Assembly: GCF_001422325.1 (NCBI RefSeq) | Contig: NZ_LMMR01000006.1 | Location: 124,001-188,000 of the forward strand | DNA: 64,000 bases | Direction of reading: 5' to 3' | Origin: Leifsonia sp. Leaf264 | GTDB taxonomy: Bacteria; Actinomycetota; Actinomycetes; Actinomycetales; Microbacteriaceae | Shown here: in pieces, positions 40,665 to 48,751 of the stretch | Numbering within the stretch: position 1 is the first letter of the stretch | How the letters are laid out: each line of letters starts with the position of its first letter | Position numbers and translations under genes: made by a program | Notes under the pieces: generated by a model | Database searches by the model: none | Told to the model about the DNA's origin: nothing | The model's input: only the letters and a program-made list of their open reading frames with translations

Positions 40665-41354
40665 TCCCGGGCGCAGGGCTCGAGCGCGCCTCGCTGAGTG
40701 GACGGCGAGGAACAGTCCGCCGAGCACAGTCGTCCCGCCGAAGAGTAGAGCGCTGATGCCGACGCCCCACGACGATTCGACCGTGGTGGCGAAGGACAGG
40801 ATCGCAGCCTGAGCGAGCACGATCAGGACGAGCCCGCTGCCGACGTTGACCACACGAATGCTTCTCACGAGCGGCTGCTTCGAGCGCCGCATCCGAATGG
40901 CTGCAGTGATCGCGAAGCCGAGCTCTACGAACGCGATCAGAGCGAGGATCTCCGCGACGAGCGGTTCGAAGTCGACCGACACCGTTGCGCCCGTGAGAAG
41001 GGGCAGACAGAGACCGACGTAGAGTGCCGCTGCCGCAGAGAGCACGATCCCTATCCTCGTGGCCGCCCGGTACTGCTCGACCGTCGACGGGGCGGCCGCG
41101 TGTTCCGATGACCGCGCCCGCCGATAGGCGGCCACAGCAGTCGCCTTCGCAATGCCGATCCCGAGCGAGAAGAGGACGTTGGCGAGGAGGAAGAGATTCG
41201 GCTCGACCAGGAACAGCACGAGCTTGCCGACCGCGAACAGCAGATTGAACAGAGCGGAGACGCCGGCGTAGAAGAACGAGCGCTCGTCCATCGTCGCCAG
41301 CCACCACGGCCTTCGCCGCCCGCTGCCGGCCGGAGTGCTCCCGGAAGTCGTCAC
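40632..41354 (-). CDS. Polytopic membrane protein of unknown function
   Basis: A 240-residue protein with about six hydrophobic segments, such as FNLLFAVGKLVLFLV, ALYVGLCLPLLTG and GSGLVLIVLAQAAIL, and an Arg-rich C-terminal tail. I do not recognise the family. GTG at 41354 or 41414 could start it; neither has a good ribosome site. Its last 33 bp overlap the end of the convergent TetR gene. It is separated by 72 bp from the upstream zinc dehydrogenase gene. Confidence 0.6.
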   Translation of the reverse strand: MTTSGSTPAGSGRRRPWWLATMDERSFFYAGVSALFNLLFAVGKLVLFLVEPNLFLLANVLFSLGIGIAKATAVAAYRRARSSEHAAAPSTVEQYRAATRIGIVLSAAAALYVGLCLPLLTGATVSVDFEPLVAEILALIAFVELGFAITAAIRMRRSKQPLVRSIRVVNVGSGLVLIVLAQAAILSFATTVESSWGVGISALLFGGTTVLGGLFLAVHSARRARALRPGSDGPEARSIS

Positions 41355-41426
41355 CGCCTCATCTTCGCCCAGTTCGCTCCCGACGGCCACGCAGATGCGC
41401 CGCGCCGATGGCACGGCTGCGTGGGA

Positions 41427-42443
41427 TCAGTCGAAGGTGACGACGATCTTGTCTGCGGCGCCCGGCGTCTTCGCGAGCTCCAGGGCCTCGAGCGTCTGGT
41501 CGAACGGGAACGTGTGGCTCACGATGAGGGCGTACTTCTCCCAGTTCTCGATGATGTCGTCGGTCACCTCGAAGATCTCGGTCGGGTATCCCATCGACCA
41601 GACGATGTTCAGTTCGCTGGTGAGGATGCCGCCGAAGTCGAGCTCGACGGGCTTCTTGTGCACCGCGACGATTCCGAGTGTGGCGCCGTGCTTGGCGATC
41701 CGCGTCACCGTCTGCGGGATGACCGCGACACCGGCCGCGTCGAGGAAGATGTCGGTGCCGGGACGGATGCCGCGGTTCATCCGCGTTGCTCCGTCGCCGT
41801 GAAGTTCGACCAGGCGGGCAGCGACATCCTCCTCGGCGGAGTTGATGACAGCGTCGGCGCCGATCTCGAGGGCCTTCTCGAGGCGGCTGGGGATGATGTC
41901 GACGACGACGATGTGCGACACACCGCGGCGGCGGTAACCGAGCACCGCACCGAGTCCGATGGGTCCGGCGCCGAACACGACGACCTTGTCACCGGGCTTC
42001 GGATCGGTGCGGTTCACCGCGTGATAGGCGACCGCCATGGGCTCGTTCAGTGCAGCGACGTGCCACGGGATGTGGTTCGGGATGACACGCAGCTGACGGC
42101 CGGCCACGGCGTCGCGCACAACGACGAACTCCGAGAACCCGCCCTGCTCGCCACCCGAGCCGAGCAGCCCGTCGCTGAAGGCCATGGTGTCGATCACGAC
42201 GTGGTCGCCGACAGTGAAGCCTGCAACATCCGGCCCGACCTCGATGACCTCCGCGGCCGGTTCGTGCCCGAGCGGTGTTGCACCCAGGCGGGGCGGGATG
42301 CCGCCGTTGTGGGAGTACATCGCATCGGAGCCGCAGATGCCGCATGCCTTGATCTTCAGCAGCACGTCGGACGCGCCGATCGCGGGGGTGTCGATCTCGA
42401 CCCAGGCTTCGGTGTCGGGAGCGGTGACGTGGACTGACTTCAT
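41427..42443 (-). CDS. Zinc-dependent medium-chain dehydrogenase without structural zinc
   Basis: A 338-residue MDR enzyme with catalytic zinc ligands Cys37 (CGICGSD), His60 and Glu61 (GHEPA) and the Rossmann motif GAGPIGLGAV. The usual four-Cys structural zinc lobe is missing; the place reads GLLGSGGEQGGFSEF. It oxidises an alcohol, perhaps a sugar or terpenoid alcohol, with NAD(P). AGGAGAA lies ahead of the ATG at 42443. A LacI gene is divergent, with an operator between, which is more typical of carbohydrate or polyol genes. Confidence 0.88.
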   Translation of the reverse strand: MKSVHVTAPDTEAWVEIDTPAIGASDVLLKIKACGICGSDAMYSHNGGIPPRLGATPLGHEPAAEVIEVGPDVAGFTVGDHVVIDTMAFSDGLLGSGGEQGGFSEFVVVRDAVAGRQLRVIPNHIPWHVAALNEPMAVAYHAVNRTDPKPGDKVVVFGAGPIGLGAVLGYRRRGVSHIVVVDIIPSRLEKALEIGADAVINSAEEDVAARLVELHGDGATRMNRGIRPGTDIFLDAAGVAVIPQTVTRIAKHGATLGIVAVHKKPVELDFGGILTSELNIVWSMGYPTEIFEVTDDIIENWEKYALIVSHTFPFDQTLEALELAKTPGAADKIVVTFD

Positions 42444-42510
42444 AGCGGTTCTCCTCGTAGGTGTCTTCTCGGGCTTGACGACAACGGTGCCCGGGCCGCA
42501 TCCGAGTTGC

Positions 42511-42526
42511 ACTAAATCGAATTAGT
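42511..42526. promoter_or_regulatory. LacI-type operator between dehydrogenase and LacI genes
   Basis: ACTAAATCGAATTAGT is a 16-bp palindrome with two mismatched positions and a central TCGA, the usual form of a LacI/GalR operator. It lies 39 bp before the LacI start and 68 bp before the dehydrogenase start. Confidence 0.65.
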
Positions 42527-42564
42527 TCACGATAACCTGCTTGTCTGAGAGAACGGGGAACGGC

Positions 42565-43494
42565 ATGCCGGAACGACGCGCGACGCTGAAGGACGTGGCG
42601 CGCGCGAGCGGCGTTTCAACGGCGACGGTGAGCTTCGTGCTGAACGAGACGCCCGGCCAGACTCTCCCTCCGGCGACACGGGAGCGGGTGCGCGCCGCAG
42701 CGGCGGCACTCGGCTATCAGCCACACGGAGTCGCCCGGGCGCTCCGCGAGGGGCGCAGCCGCCTCGTCCTGCTGGCGATCGGACGAATGCGCGGAGGACG
42801 CAGCCTCGAGGGCTTCATCATGGGAATGGGCGACGAGCTTCAGACCCATGGTTACGGCCTGCTCGTCTATCCCGGCGCGTCGAACGAAACCGGCCACGAC
42901 GACATCGTGCGGGATCTGCGCCCCCGTGCGGTCATCGACCTGGCGAAGATCTACGCGGCTCCGTCCGATGTCGAAGACGGGGGCTGGGTCGATGGGCTCG
43001 CCGCACACACCCTCGCCCAGCTCGCCCACCTTGCCGAGCGCGGTCACCGCTCGATCGCGTTCGCCGTTCCGGCCGAGATCGGCACCGACGGCCTGGTCTC
43101 CCTGCGCCGGCGGTTCGCCGAGGAAGCCGGCAGACGGCTCGGACTCGATGACGTGCTGACCATCGTCGTTCCAGACACCGCCGAGGATGCTCGGGCCGTC
43201 GTCGCCGCACTGCGCCGCGAGCACCCTGCCACGACGGCGGTCGCCGCGTTCGACGACGAGGTCGCGCTCCGCGTTCTGGCCAGCCTCGTCGATCTCGGAC
43301 TGACCGCACCCCGCGATCTCGCCGTCATCGGCTTCGACGACAGTCGAGTCGGGGCGACCTGGCGGCCCGCACTGTCCACTGTACGAATCGACGGCCGGAT
43401 GTTCGGTCGCCGTGAGGCGCGCGCACTGCTCAGCCTCGCGGACGAGGGCAACGCTGGCCCATCCGCTACGGTCATCGTGCGCGAGACGACCTGA
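42565..43494 (+). CDS. LacI family transcriptional regulator
   Basis: A 309-residue regulator. The N-terminal helix-turn-helix (ATLKDVARASGVSTATVSFVLN, residues 5-26) and hinge (VAYQ-like LGYQPHGVARAL) are followed by a periplasmic-binding-protein-like effector domain. The effector domain has a conserved LAVIGFDDSRVG loop. ATG 42565 is used because ACGGGGAACGG precedes it and the longer frame adds only eight residues. It likely represses the divergent zinc dehydrogenase and itself. It is not close to the two LacI proteins of the rhamnoside locus. Confidence 0.87.
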   Translation: MPERRATLKDVARASGVSTATVSFVLNETPGQTLPPATRERVRAAAAALGYQPHGVARALREGRSRLVLLAIGRMRGGRSLEGFIMGMGDELQTHGYGLLVYPGASNETGHDDIVRDLRPRAVIDLAKIYAAPSDVEDGGWVDGLAAHTLAQLAHLAERGHRSIAFAVPAEIGTDGLVSLRRRFAEEAGRRLGLDDVLTIVVPDTAEDARAVVAALRREHPATTAVAAFDDEVALRVLASLVDLGLTAPRDLAVIGFDDSRVGATWRPALSTVRIDGRMFGRREARALLSLADEGNAGPSATVIVRETT

Positions 43495-43561
43495 TCCTCG
43501 TCGAGCTCTCCACGACGAGCACCTGCGAGGTCGGGTCCTTTCGGCCCCGAAAACAGGAAAA

Positions 43562-43618
43562 GGGCACCCGCTTCAGCAAGCCAATACGGAGAGAACTGGC
43601 TTACCAAGGCGGATGCCC
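43562..43618 (+). terminator. Nested stem-loop, probable terminator of the LacI gene
   Basis: An outer stem GGGCA-C-CCGC/GCGG-A-TGCCC (43562-43571 with 43609-43618) encloses an inner AAGCCA/TGGCTT stem (43578-43583 with 43597-43602). It lies 67 bp after the stop. The two-stem form is unusual for a plain terminator, so a structured RNA or a recombination site cannot be excluded. Confidence 0.4.
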
Positions 43619-43885
43619 GGTGGCGGGCCGTTCTAAGCCGTGATTTGATGCGCATCGCGAACGCCTTCGGGCATTTTCTACCCCAGCTGTTTTCAGAATA
43701 ATCCCCTCACGAACGTCTGTAACCCAGCGCTGGCTTGGCGGATGGTGCGTGCTGAACGGCGGCGCCCGTCGCCTTTGCCGCCGCTTCGGTTGGCCACTTG
43801 TTCTGTCCCGCCCTCTGGTCACCGATTCGGCTGTGCAAGTTCCGGGCCGGGGGTGTGTGTTGGGATCGTAGCTAGTGTTCCATCA

Positions 43886-43950
43886 GGGGCAATGGCCGAG
43901 CTGCGGATGGCGGAGTTGCCAGGTGTAGAACATCTCGACGTAATCGGAGG
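43886..43950 (-). mobile_element. Remnant of an IS3-like transposase
   Basis: On the minus strand the translation SDYVEMFYTWQLRHPQLGHC recalls the last part of IS3-family OrfB integrases (YIEMFYNxxRRHSxLGxxSP). Only about 20 residues are left, with substitutions at several fixed positions, so this is a dead fragment. Confidence 0.5.
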
Positions 43951-44238
43951 TCGCGTTCGTACGGGTACGGCATCGATTCGGGTTTGGCAGCCCGATGCCC
44001 GCGACTTGTTTACCCTTCGCCGGTCGTGTAAATCCGCCGAGGCACTCTCCCCATCCGGACGCGCGCGACAGCGCGGATCTGGAACTCGGGAGGGAATGGT
44101 TGTGGCCTAGCCGGAGGAGTCTCTCAGTAGGGCCGAAACCACACACCAGAAGGTGCGTACCTGAACTACGGGGAAGGTCACCGAGTCAATCGGAGTTGCA
44201 GCAGTCCTGGAGTGAGCTGGTCCAGCCGAAGTCATGAC

Positions 44239-44541
44239 CTACCTGAAGTCAAACGTGTAGCTCCATGCGAACGCTTGCACAGCCTCCTCGCCGATTTCAG
44301 GGTGCGCGGACCGAAATTCTGAGGCAGCCTGCCTGCCCATCGAGACAAGATCGGGAGCGACACGGCTCGCGTCGGAACTATAGAAATCATCTTCCAGCCG
44401 ACGGATCTCTGGGAGCACACGCGAAGCCTCGACCGGCCCAAACTCCTTCACCAGAAGCGACTCGTCGCGAGTCGGCCATGCAGTTCGTCCCCATCCTGTC
44501 CAGAGGATGATTGCTCGAGTCAGTGTCATAGAGTCCATCAT
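44239..44541 (-). CDS. Probable immunity protein to the Rhs-linked toxin
   Basis: A 100-residue soluble, mostly helical protein. Its ATG overlaps the toxin stop by 4 bp (ATGA), the usual place of an immunity gene. It has no signal peptide. Features include LPEIRRLEDDFYSSD and a C-terminal AFAWSYTFDFR. I do not recognise a named Imm family. The role is inferred from position: it would bind and block the NAD-consuming toxin domain in the producing cell. The gene is intact even though the toxin gene is truncated. Confidence 0.6.
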   Translation of the reverse strand: MMDSMTLTRAIILWTGWGRTAWPTRDESLLVKEFGPVEASRVLPEIRRLEDDFYSSDASRVAPDLVSMGRQAASEFRSAHPEIGEEAVQAFAWSYTFDFR

Positions 44542-45380
44542 TGCTTCCAGATCATCGATGAAATCCCTGTCTGGGGATTAATGGACGTAATGGAGGTTAC
44601 GTTCGCGTTCGCTTTGAGCGCCGGGAACTCAACAGTTGTCCAAACGCCGGTCGGGTTGACACTGTCACCTAATAGAACACGAACGTTGCCGCTTGCGCCG
44701 TTGGCAAACTGTGCCGACGCATCTTCCCATGCGGCCACGGCCGCTGGGTTGGCTGCGTCCCACATTGGTATCCCCACCCCCCGTGCGGTCAGAGTGCTCT
44801 CAAGTGTCGCACCGCCGTTCTTGGCGGCCCAGTCCGCTGCCACATCCGCGCCGTCGCGGCCAAGCCCCGACCAGAAGACCGCCTTCCCCGTACCAGTCGC
44901 GAGCGACTTGCCCATAAGAGTGGCTGCCGCTCCTGCGCCTTCCTTTGCTGCTCGCCCACCTAGAGTCTGGCTAAGCCCGCCGAAACCACTGGCGAGGGGA
45001 TACGTTCCGATCATTTCAAGAAGCGAGGCACCGGTCAGTACTGCTGTGTCGCTCACGAACTTGAGTTCAGCGGAGTAGTCTCTTTGCGTTCCGCACGAAA
45101 CGGAAGCTGTTGTTGCCATTAGGCGCGAACAGGCACCTCCAGTATCTGCGAGGAGCCCAGCGAGTCTGTCAAATGCATCGTGACGAAGCTGGTCAGCCGA
45201 ATACGATGCGCCCTGGCTACTGGACTTGCCGTTGCGTTGGTTGTATCCGCTGTTATCTGTTCCGCCGAGCATGAGCATCCCGGACGCGTCCGAATATGTG
45301 AGTGGGTTGTTTCCTGCGTATGCATAGGCGTTCCACTGCTTCGGGTCGACTGGGTCGAGCAGCAAATCAACCAGGAGTAA
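44538..45380 (-). pseudogene. 3' fragment of an Rhs/YD-repeat toxin with CD38-like ADP-ribosyl cyclase domain
   Basis: The fragment begins in the Rhs core end-motif DPVDPKQWNAYAYAGNNPLTYSDASG, after which polymorphic toxin tips start. Counting from the TTG at 45365 (275 residues), residues 160-262 match the ADP-ribosyl cyclase/NAD glycohydrolase fold of CD38. Trp165 (VFWSG), Glu189 (TLESTL), Trp213 (AWEDASAQFA) and Glu246 (WTTVEFPAL) fall at the places of CD38 Trp125, Glu146, Trp189 and Glu226. The text ASAQFANGASGNVRVLLGDS parallels the CD38/Aplysia cyclase block. It would deplete or cyclise NAD in a target cell. All upstream Rhs repeats, the signal and any export region are missing: the frame loses similarity near 45380 and runs antisense into a transporter gene. 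Confidence 0.75.
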
Positions 45381-46513
45381 CCGGCTTGGTGATCGGACTC
45401 GTGTGCGTTGCGATCGGCAGCGCTTCGATGGGACTGAATTCTGGGGTTGTGGTCGGCCGCCTGCTGGAAGGGGATGAGCGCAAGCGCGATTCTGGTTTCA
45501 CCCTCTACTACCTGGGGAGCACGCTAGGAATTCTCATCGGCGTGGCTGCTACCGGGCCGCTGCAGGCCGCGTTTGGATTCCACGTAGGCTTCGGATTCGC
45601 GGCCATCACTCTCATCATCGGATCGCTCGTCTACTGGCCGAACCGCCAGGCACCGCACCAGGCCGCTCCCGGACCAACCGACCCCATCTCACGCTCCGCC
45701 CTTACCCGGCTTGCGGCCATCGCGTTAATAGGCGCTGCCCTTCTCGCCGGTGTGCTCGTCGTCGGTATTCCACTGGGGCTGAATCCCGCAGCGGTGGTCG
45801 CCGGGATCGCGACTATCGCCGCCGGCGGCTACTTCATCCGAATCTTCGTGTCGGCAAAGGTTCAGCGCACTGAACGCGTTCGCGTCCGTCGGTACCTTCC
45901 CGCTTTTCTGGGCACATTGCTCTTTTGCCTTCTCTATCAGCAGCTGCTGACTACGATCGCAATCCATTCCGAGGCCGGAACAGACCGCCGCATCTTCGGG
46001 ATCGAAGTGCCCGCATCCTCGCTTCTCACCGCGGCGCCGTTTTGCACCATCGTGCTTGGCTTCTACCTCGTGTACTTGTGGTCACGCCTCGGGACGCGCC
46101 AGCCTTCACCGGAGACCAAGTTCGCGATCGGTCTCGCGATAACGGGAATCGCGATCCTGGCGCTTGCTGTTTCAGCGGCCGTGAGCGCTTCGTCACCCCT
46201 GTGGCTAGTCGTGTTGATTGTCTTCGCGTTCGGCGCCACGGACGCCATCGTGTCACCCACTGGCATCTCCATGGCGACCGAGGTCGCGCCGACAGCATTC
46301 AAGGCTCAGATGCTCTCGCTTCACTATCTGAGCGCTGCAATCGGAACTTCTCTGGCCGGAGTGATCGCGCAGATCTACCTGCCAGGAAAGAACGACGCCT
46401 CATACTTCGGCGCGCTAGCAATCGTGACATTGGCCGCGGCCGCCGCCTTCCTCGCTTTGCGAATGTTGCAGCGCCACCGTGGCGTTCCCGCGCTGCTAGC
46501 TCCAGTCGGCTAA
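45377..46513 (+). pseudogene. POT-family (proton-dependent oligopeptide) transporter, 5' truncated
   Basis: The frame reads GLVIGLVCVAIGSASMGLNSGVVVGRLLEGDERKRDSGFTLYYLGSTLG at its start (in part), matching the PTR2 signature around TM4-5 of POT carriers. It continues through about eight more membrane segments to an ordinary C-terminus. The first three to four segments with the ExxER motif are absent. Similarity begins right where the Rhs gene on the other strand ends. The formal start at 45302 would add residues that are antisense Rhs sequence. About 378 residues remain, so it is probably inactive. Confidence 0.75.
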
Positions 46514-46574
46514 GGCGTATCGCCAAAGACGTGCGGTCGGTGAGCGTATCTGGCCGATAAGGTGCGAGGACTGT

Positions 46575-46850
46575 CTAGCTGTACTGCCCAGGGAGGTTGG
46601 CTAACCGGCTGTTGGGTGGTTTGCCTCCGATGGCCGGGGGCGTGGATTGTTTCATGGAGCCAGGCGGGCAACGCTTTGCGGCAGGCCGACTCGGAGGCGT
46701 AGAAGCGTCTGTAGGCCCACCGTTCGGCGAGAGCGCGATGGAAGCGTTCGATCTTCCCGTCAGTTTATAGACGGTTGGGGGCGGGTCTTCTTCACTGCGA
46801 TGCTCAGCTCCCGGCAGGTGTCGAGCTTATTCGAGGTGAGTGCTGCTCCA
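46575..46850 (-). mobile_element. Frame-shifted remnant of an IS481-like transposase
   Basis: On the minus strand, pieces of the IS481 transposase C-terminus appear in three frames. CRELSIAVKKTRP (near 46800) is followed by DGKIERFHRALAERWAYRRF and then ALPAWLH. The last piece, in another frame, is GGKPPNSRLANLPGQYS with a stop at 46575, the standard IS481 ending. At least two frameshifts and loss of the N-terminal two thirds make it inactive. Confidence 0.75.
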
Positions 46851-47369
46851 TCTGATTCAGAATGCCCGGGCCTACGACCATGTCGTCGTGGGTGCTCGGA
46901 GCTCAGAGTAGCGCCCTCTTCAACCCTTCGATGTCGCGATCGACGCGGTGGGTGGGGATGTGCCGGAGTGGATGTACGCCTCGGTCGCCCCCCCCGGGCG
47001 GACGCCTCATCGTGTTCCAGGAGCCTCCGGACCAAGTCATAGCTGTCAATCGCGGAATCGGCGCAGTCTTCCTCGTCGTGAGCTCGCAGCGAGAGACTCG
47101 CGAAACTCGCCACCCTGATCGCCGCCGGTCACGTCGACGTCGCAGTTGCACAGACGTTTCAGCTTTCTGAGGGGCAGGCTGGACACGAAAGCGGAGCCCT
47201 GCCCAAGCCGGAACCCGGTAGGACCGTCATTCTCGTTCCCTTGTCGAGTGTCCCGAGCCACAGCGCCGCTCGCTGCGGTCGGCGACAGCGCCTAGCCTTG
47301 GTTCGGCACCCTCGCGTCATCAATCTCACCCACCCGGCCACGATGACGGATCGTGGTCGCGGCCAGTAG

Positions 47370-47412
47370 AAGCCGGGGTGTATCACGCCACGGACGTAAG
47401 ACACCCCGGCTT
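47370..47412 (-). terminator. Hairpin behind the GH43 gene
   Basis: AAGCCGGGGTGT and its complement form a perfect 12-bp stem with a 19-base loop, 27 bp after the GH43 stop. On the minus strand CTTCTACT follows, a modest T-rich tail. Confidence 0.55.
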
Positions 47413-47439
47413 CGCTCAGACCGACACGGAGTCGAGCCG

Positions 47440-48456
47440 TCAGCTAAGCGGCGAACCCATGACCGGCCAGCCGTTGCTGAAGGTCACCTGACGGATGTCA
47501 AGAGTCTCGCGTCCCGACTGGTTCGCGTCGTAGTAGTGGTAGGCGAAGTACTTGAGCGCGCCGTCGTCGTAGGCGTCGCCTCCGCCTGCCGCAACTTTCG
47601 GGCTCGCTCCCGTCAGGACGGTGCTCCCGCCGCCGGCCGTCATCGCTGTGCCGTTCTTATCGACGTACGGGCCGGTGATCGAGGTGGATCGACCAACGAC
47701 GGTGTAGTAGGTGCTGTTCACGCCGCTGCAGCAGCTGCCTTTGGAACCGAACAGGTAGTAGTAGCCGCCGTTGAGGATGATGGACGGATTCTCGATCCCT
47801 GAGGCGATCTTCCATAGGTTGTTGTTCGTGGTTGACAGCTTGCCTGTGGTGTTGTTCAGCACGTGCATGTAGGTCCCGCCCCATGAACCCCACGAAATGT
47901 ACATGGTGTTGTTGGGCCCCCAGTCCACGTTCGGGTCGATCGGGTAGTTGACGTCCGTCACCATGCCCTGATCGGTCCACGGCCCTTCGATGTTGGTAGC
48001 CGTGGCGACACCGGTTGCTGCGACCTGGTTATTGCTCCAAATGGAAGCCGCGTAGTAGAGGTAGTACTTGTTATTGAAGTAGCGGATCTCCGGAGCCCAG
48101 ATGTTCGGTGGATTCTGGCCGAGTCGGGTCACAATCCAGGCGGGAGTGCTACTCCACACGTTGCCCACTTTCGTCCACCCTGAAGCAGCTGTGCCTCCGC
48201 ACGTCTTCCGGATCGTGATCGATCCGCTCGGATTCAGTGGATCATTTTCGAATCCTGTCGAGAAGCCGTAGTAACAGCTCCCTACTTTGATCACGCTTGG
48301 GTCATGCATTCGGATGTCGCCGGACAGAGCTGATGCTGGTGGTGCGATAGCGATACCCAGGACGGTGAGGATTGCGGTGACCATCGCCGCCAGGAACAAC
48401 CTGCGACGCGACATCGTCCTCATGGACGATGCCGGCGATGCGAAGGCGTGCTTCAT
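47440..48456 (-). CDS. Secreted GH43 family arabinanase-like glycoside hydrolase
   Basis: A 338-residue protein with a long signal peptide containing SRRRLFLAA, a twin-arginine-like motif, and a cut near ASALS (residue 42-45). The mature part is a five-bladed propeller of GH43. Asp52 (HDPSVI) is the base, Asp174 (YPIDPNVD) the modulator and Glu222 (IENPSII) the acid. It resembles endo-1,5-alpha-L-arabinanases, which cut arabinan side chains of pectin. AAGGAG lies ahead of the ATG. It is divergent from a LacI gene with two operators between, and near a rhamnoside operon, suggesting pectin or rhamnogalacturonan use. Confidence 0.87.
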   Translation of the reverse strand: MKHAFASPASSMRTMSRRRLFLAAMVTAILTVLGIAIAPPASALSGDIRMHDPSVIKVGSCYYGFSTGFENDPLNPSGSITIRKTCGGTAASGWTKVGNVWSSTPAWIVTRLGQNPPNIWAPEIRYFNNKYYLYYAASIWSNNQVAATGVATATNIEGPWTDQGMVTDVNYPIDPNVDWGPNNTMYISWGSWGGTYMHVLNNTTGKLSTTNNNLWKIASGIENPSIILNGGYYYLFGSKGSCCSGVNSTYYTVVGRSTSITGPYVDKNGTAMTAGGGSTVLTGASPKVAAGGGDAYDDGALKYFAYHYYDANQSGRETLDIRQVTFSNGWPVMGSPLS

Positions 48457-48553
48457 ACGAGACTCCTTTGTCTGATTGTGGGCCAGCCTGGACGAATGCT
48501 CCCCCGGACTCGTCGGCCCGGTTCTCGGTGAACCTTGTGGATCTTCCCATTAA

Positions 48554-48591
48554 TTGGAGCGCTCAAACAAGCTTTTCTTGGAGCGCTCAAA
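48554..48591. promoter_or_regulatory. Twin LacI-type operators upstream of the GH43 gene
   Basis: TTGGAGCGCTCAAA occurs twice (48554-48567 and 48578-48591), each centred on the perfect palindrome GAGCGCTC, with centres 24 bp apart. They lie in the 295-bp divergent space between GH43 (start 48456) and LacI (start 48752). Similar sites are found at 63750-63788. Confidence 0.75.
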
Positions 48592-48722
48592 GGATCGGGA
48601 TAGGCTGACGTGGGGTAGACGGCCGCCAGCGATCGTGAGGGTCGGCAACCGCACGGACTGGCGCTCGGTTTCCAAGCGGTCGCCCCCTCGAACGTCGCGG
48701 GGTATGTCATATAGTCGCTTCA

Positions 48723-48735
48723 TTGAATCGCTCCA
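48723..48735. promoter_or_regulatory. Third, weaker operator-like site in front of LacI
   Basis: TTGAATCGCTCCA matches the flanks of the TTGAGCGCTCCA form of the twin operators. It lies between a possible -10 (TATAGT, 48710-48715) and the LacI start, which suits autorepression. Confidence 0.4.
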
Positions 48736-48751
48736 TTTGTCCGGGGGAAAC

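Larger units (their letters stand above)
43495..44238. other. Gene-poor stretch at the edge of the scarred region
   Basis: No convincing full gene lies here. It holds a nested hairpin just behind the LacI gene and a short IS3-like transposase remnant, listed separately. Open frames of 80-120 codons on both strands show no family resemblance and read as shadows. Confidence 0.5.
46514..47439. other. Gene-free stretch with insertion-sequence debris
   Basis: Apart from the IS481-like fragment and the hairpin at 47370-47412, this 926-bp stretch has only frame-shifted open frames of 60-130 codons on both strands with no family resemblance. Base composition is less GC-rich and codon use irregular compared with the flanks, which fits decayed mobile DNA. 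Confidence 0.5.

Noticed and set aside
43742-44110. 122-codon plus-strand frame
   Set aside because: Composition is irregular, there is no ribosome site and no domain, and it lies opposite the IS3-like remnant.
46647-47042. 131-codon plus-strand frame
   Set aside because: It is antisense to the IS481-like fragment and shows no family pattern.
43501-47440. CRISPR array or tRNA-linked integration site
   Set aside because: I looked for regular spaced repeats and tRNA-like folds in the scarred region and saw none. Only single hairpins and transposase debris are present.
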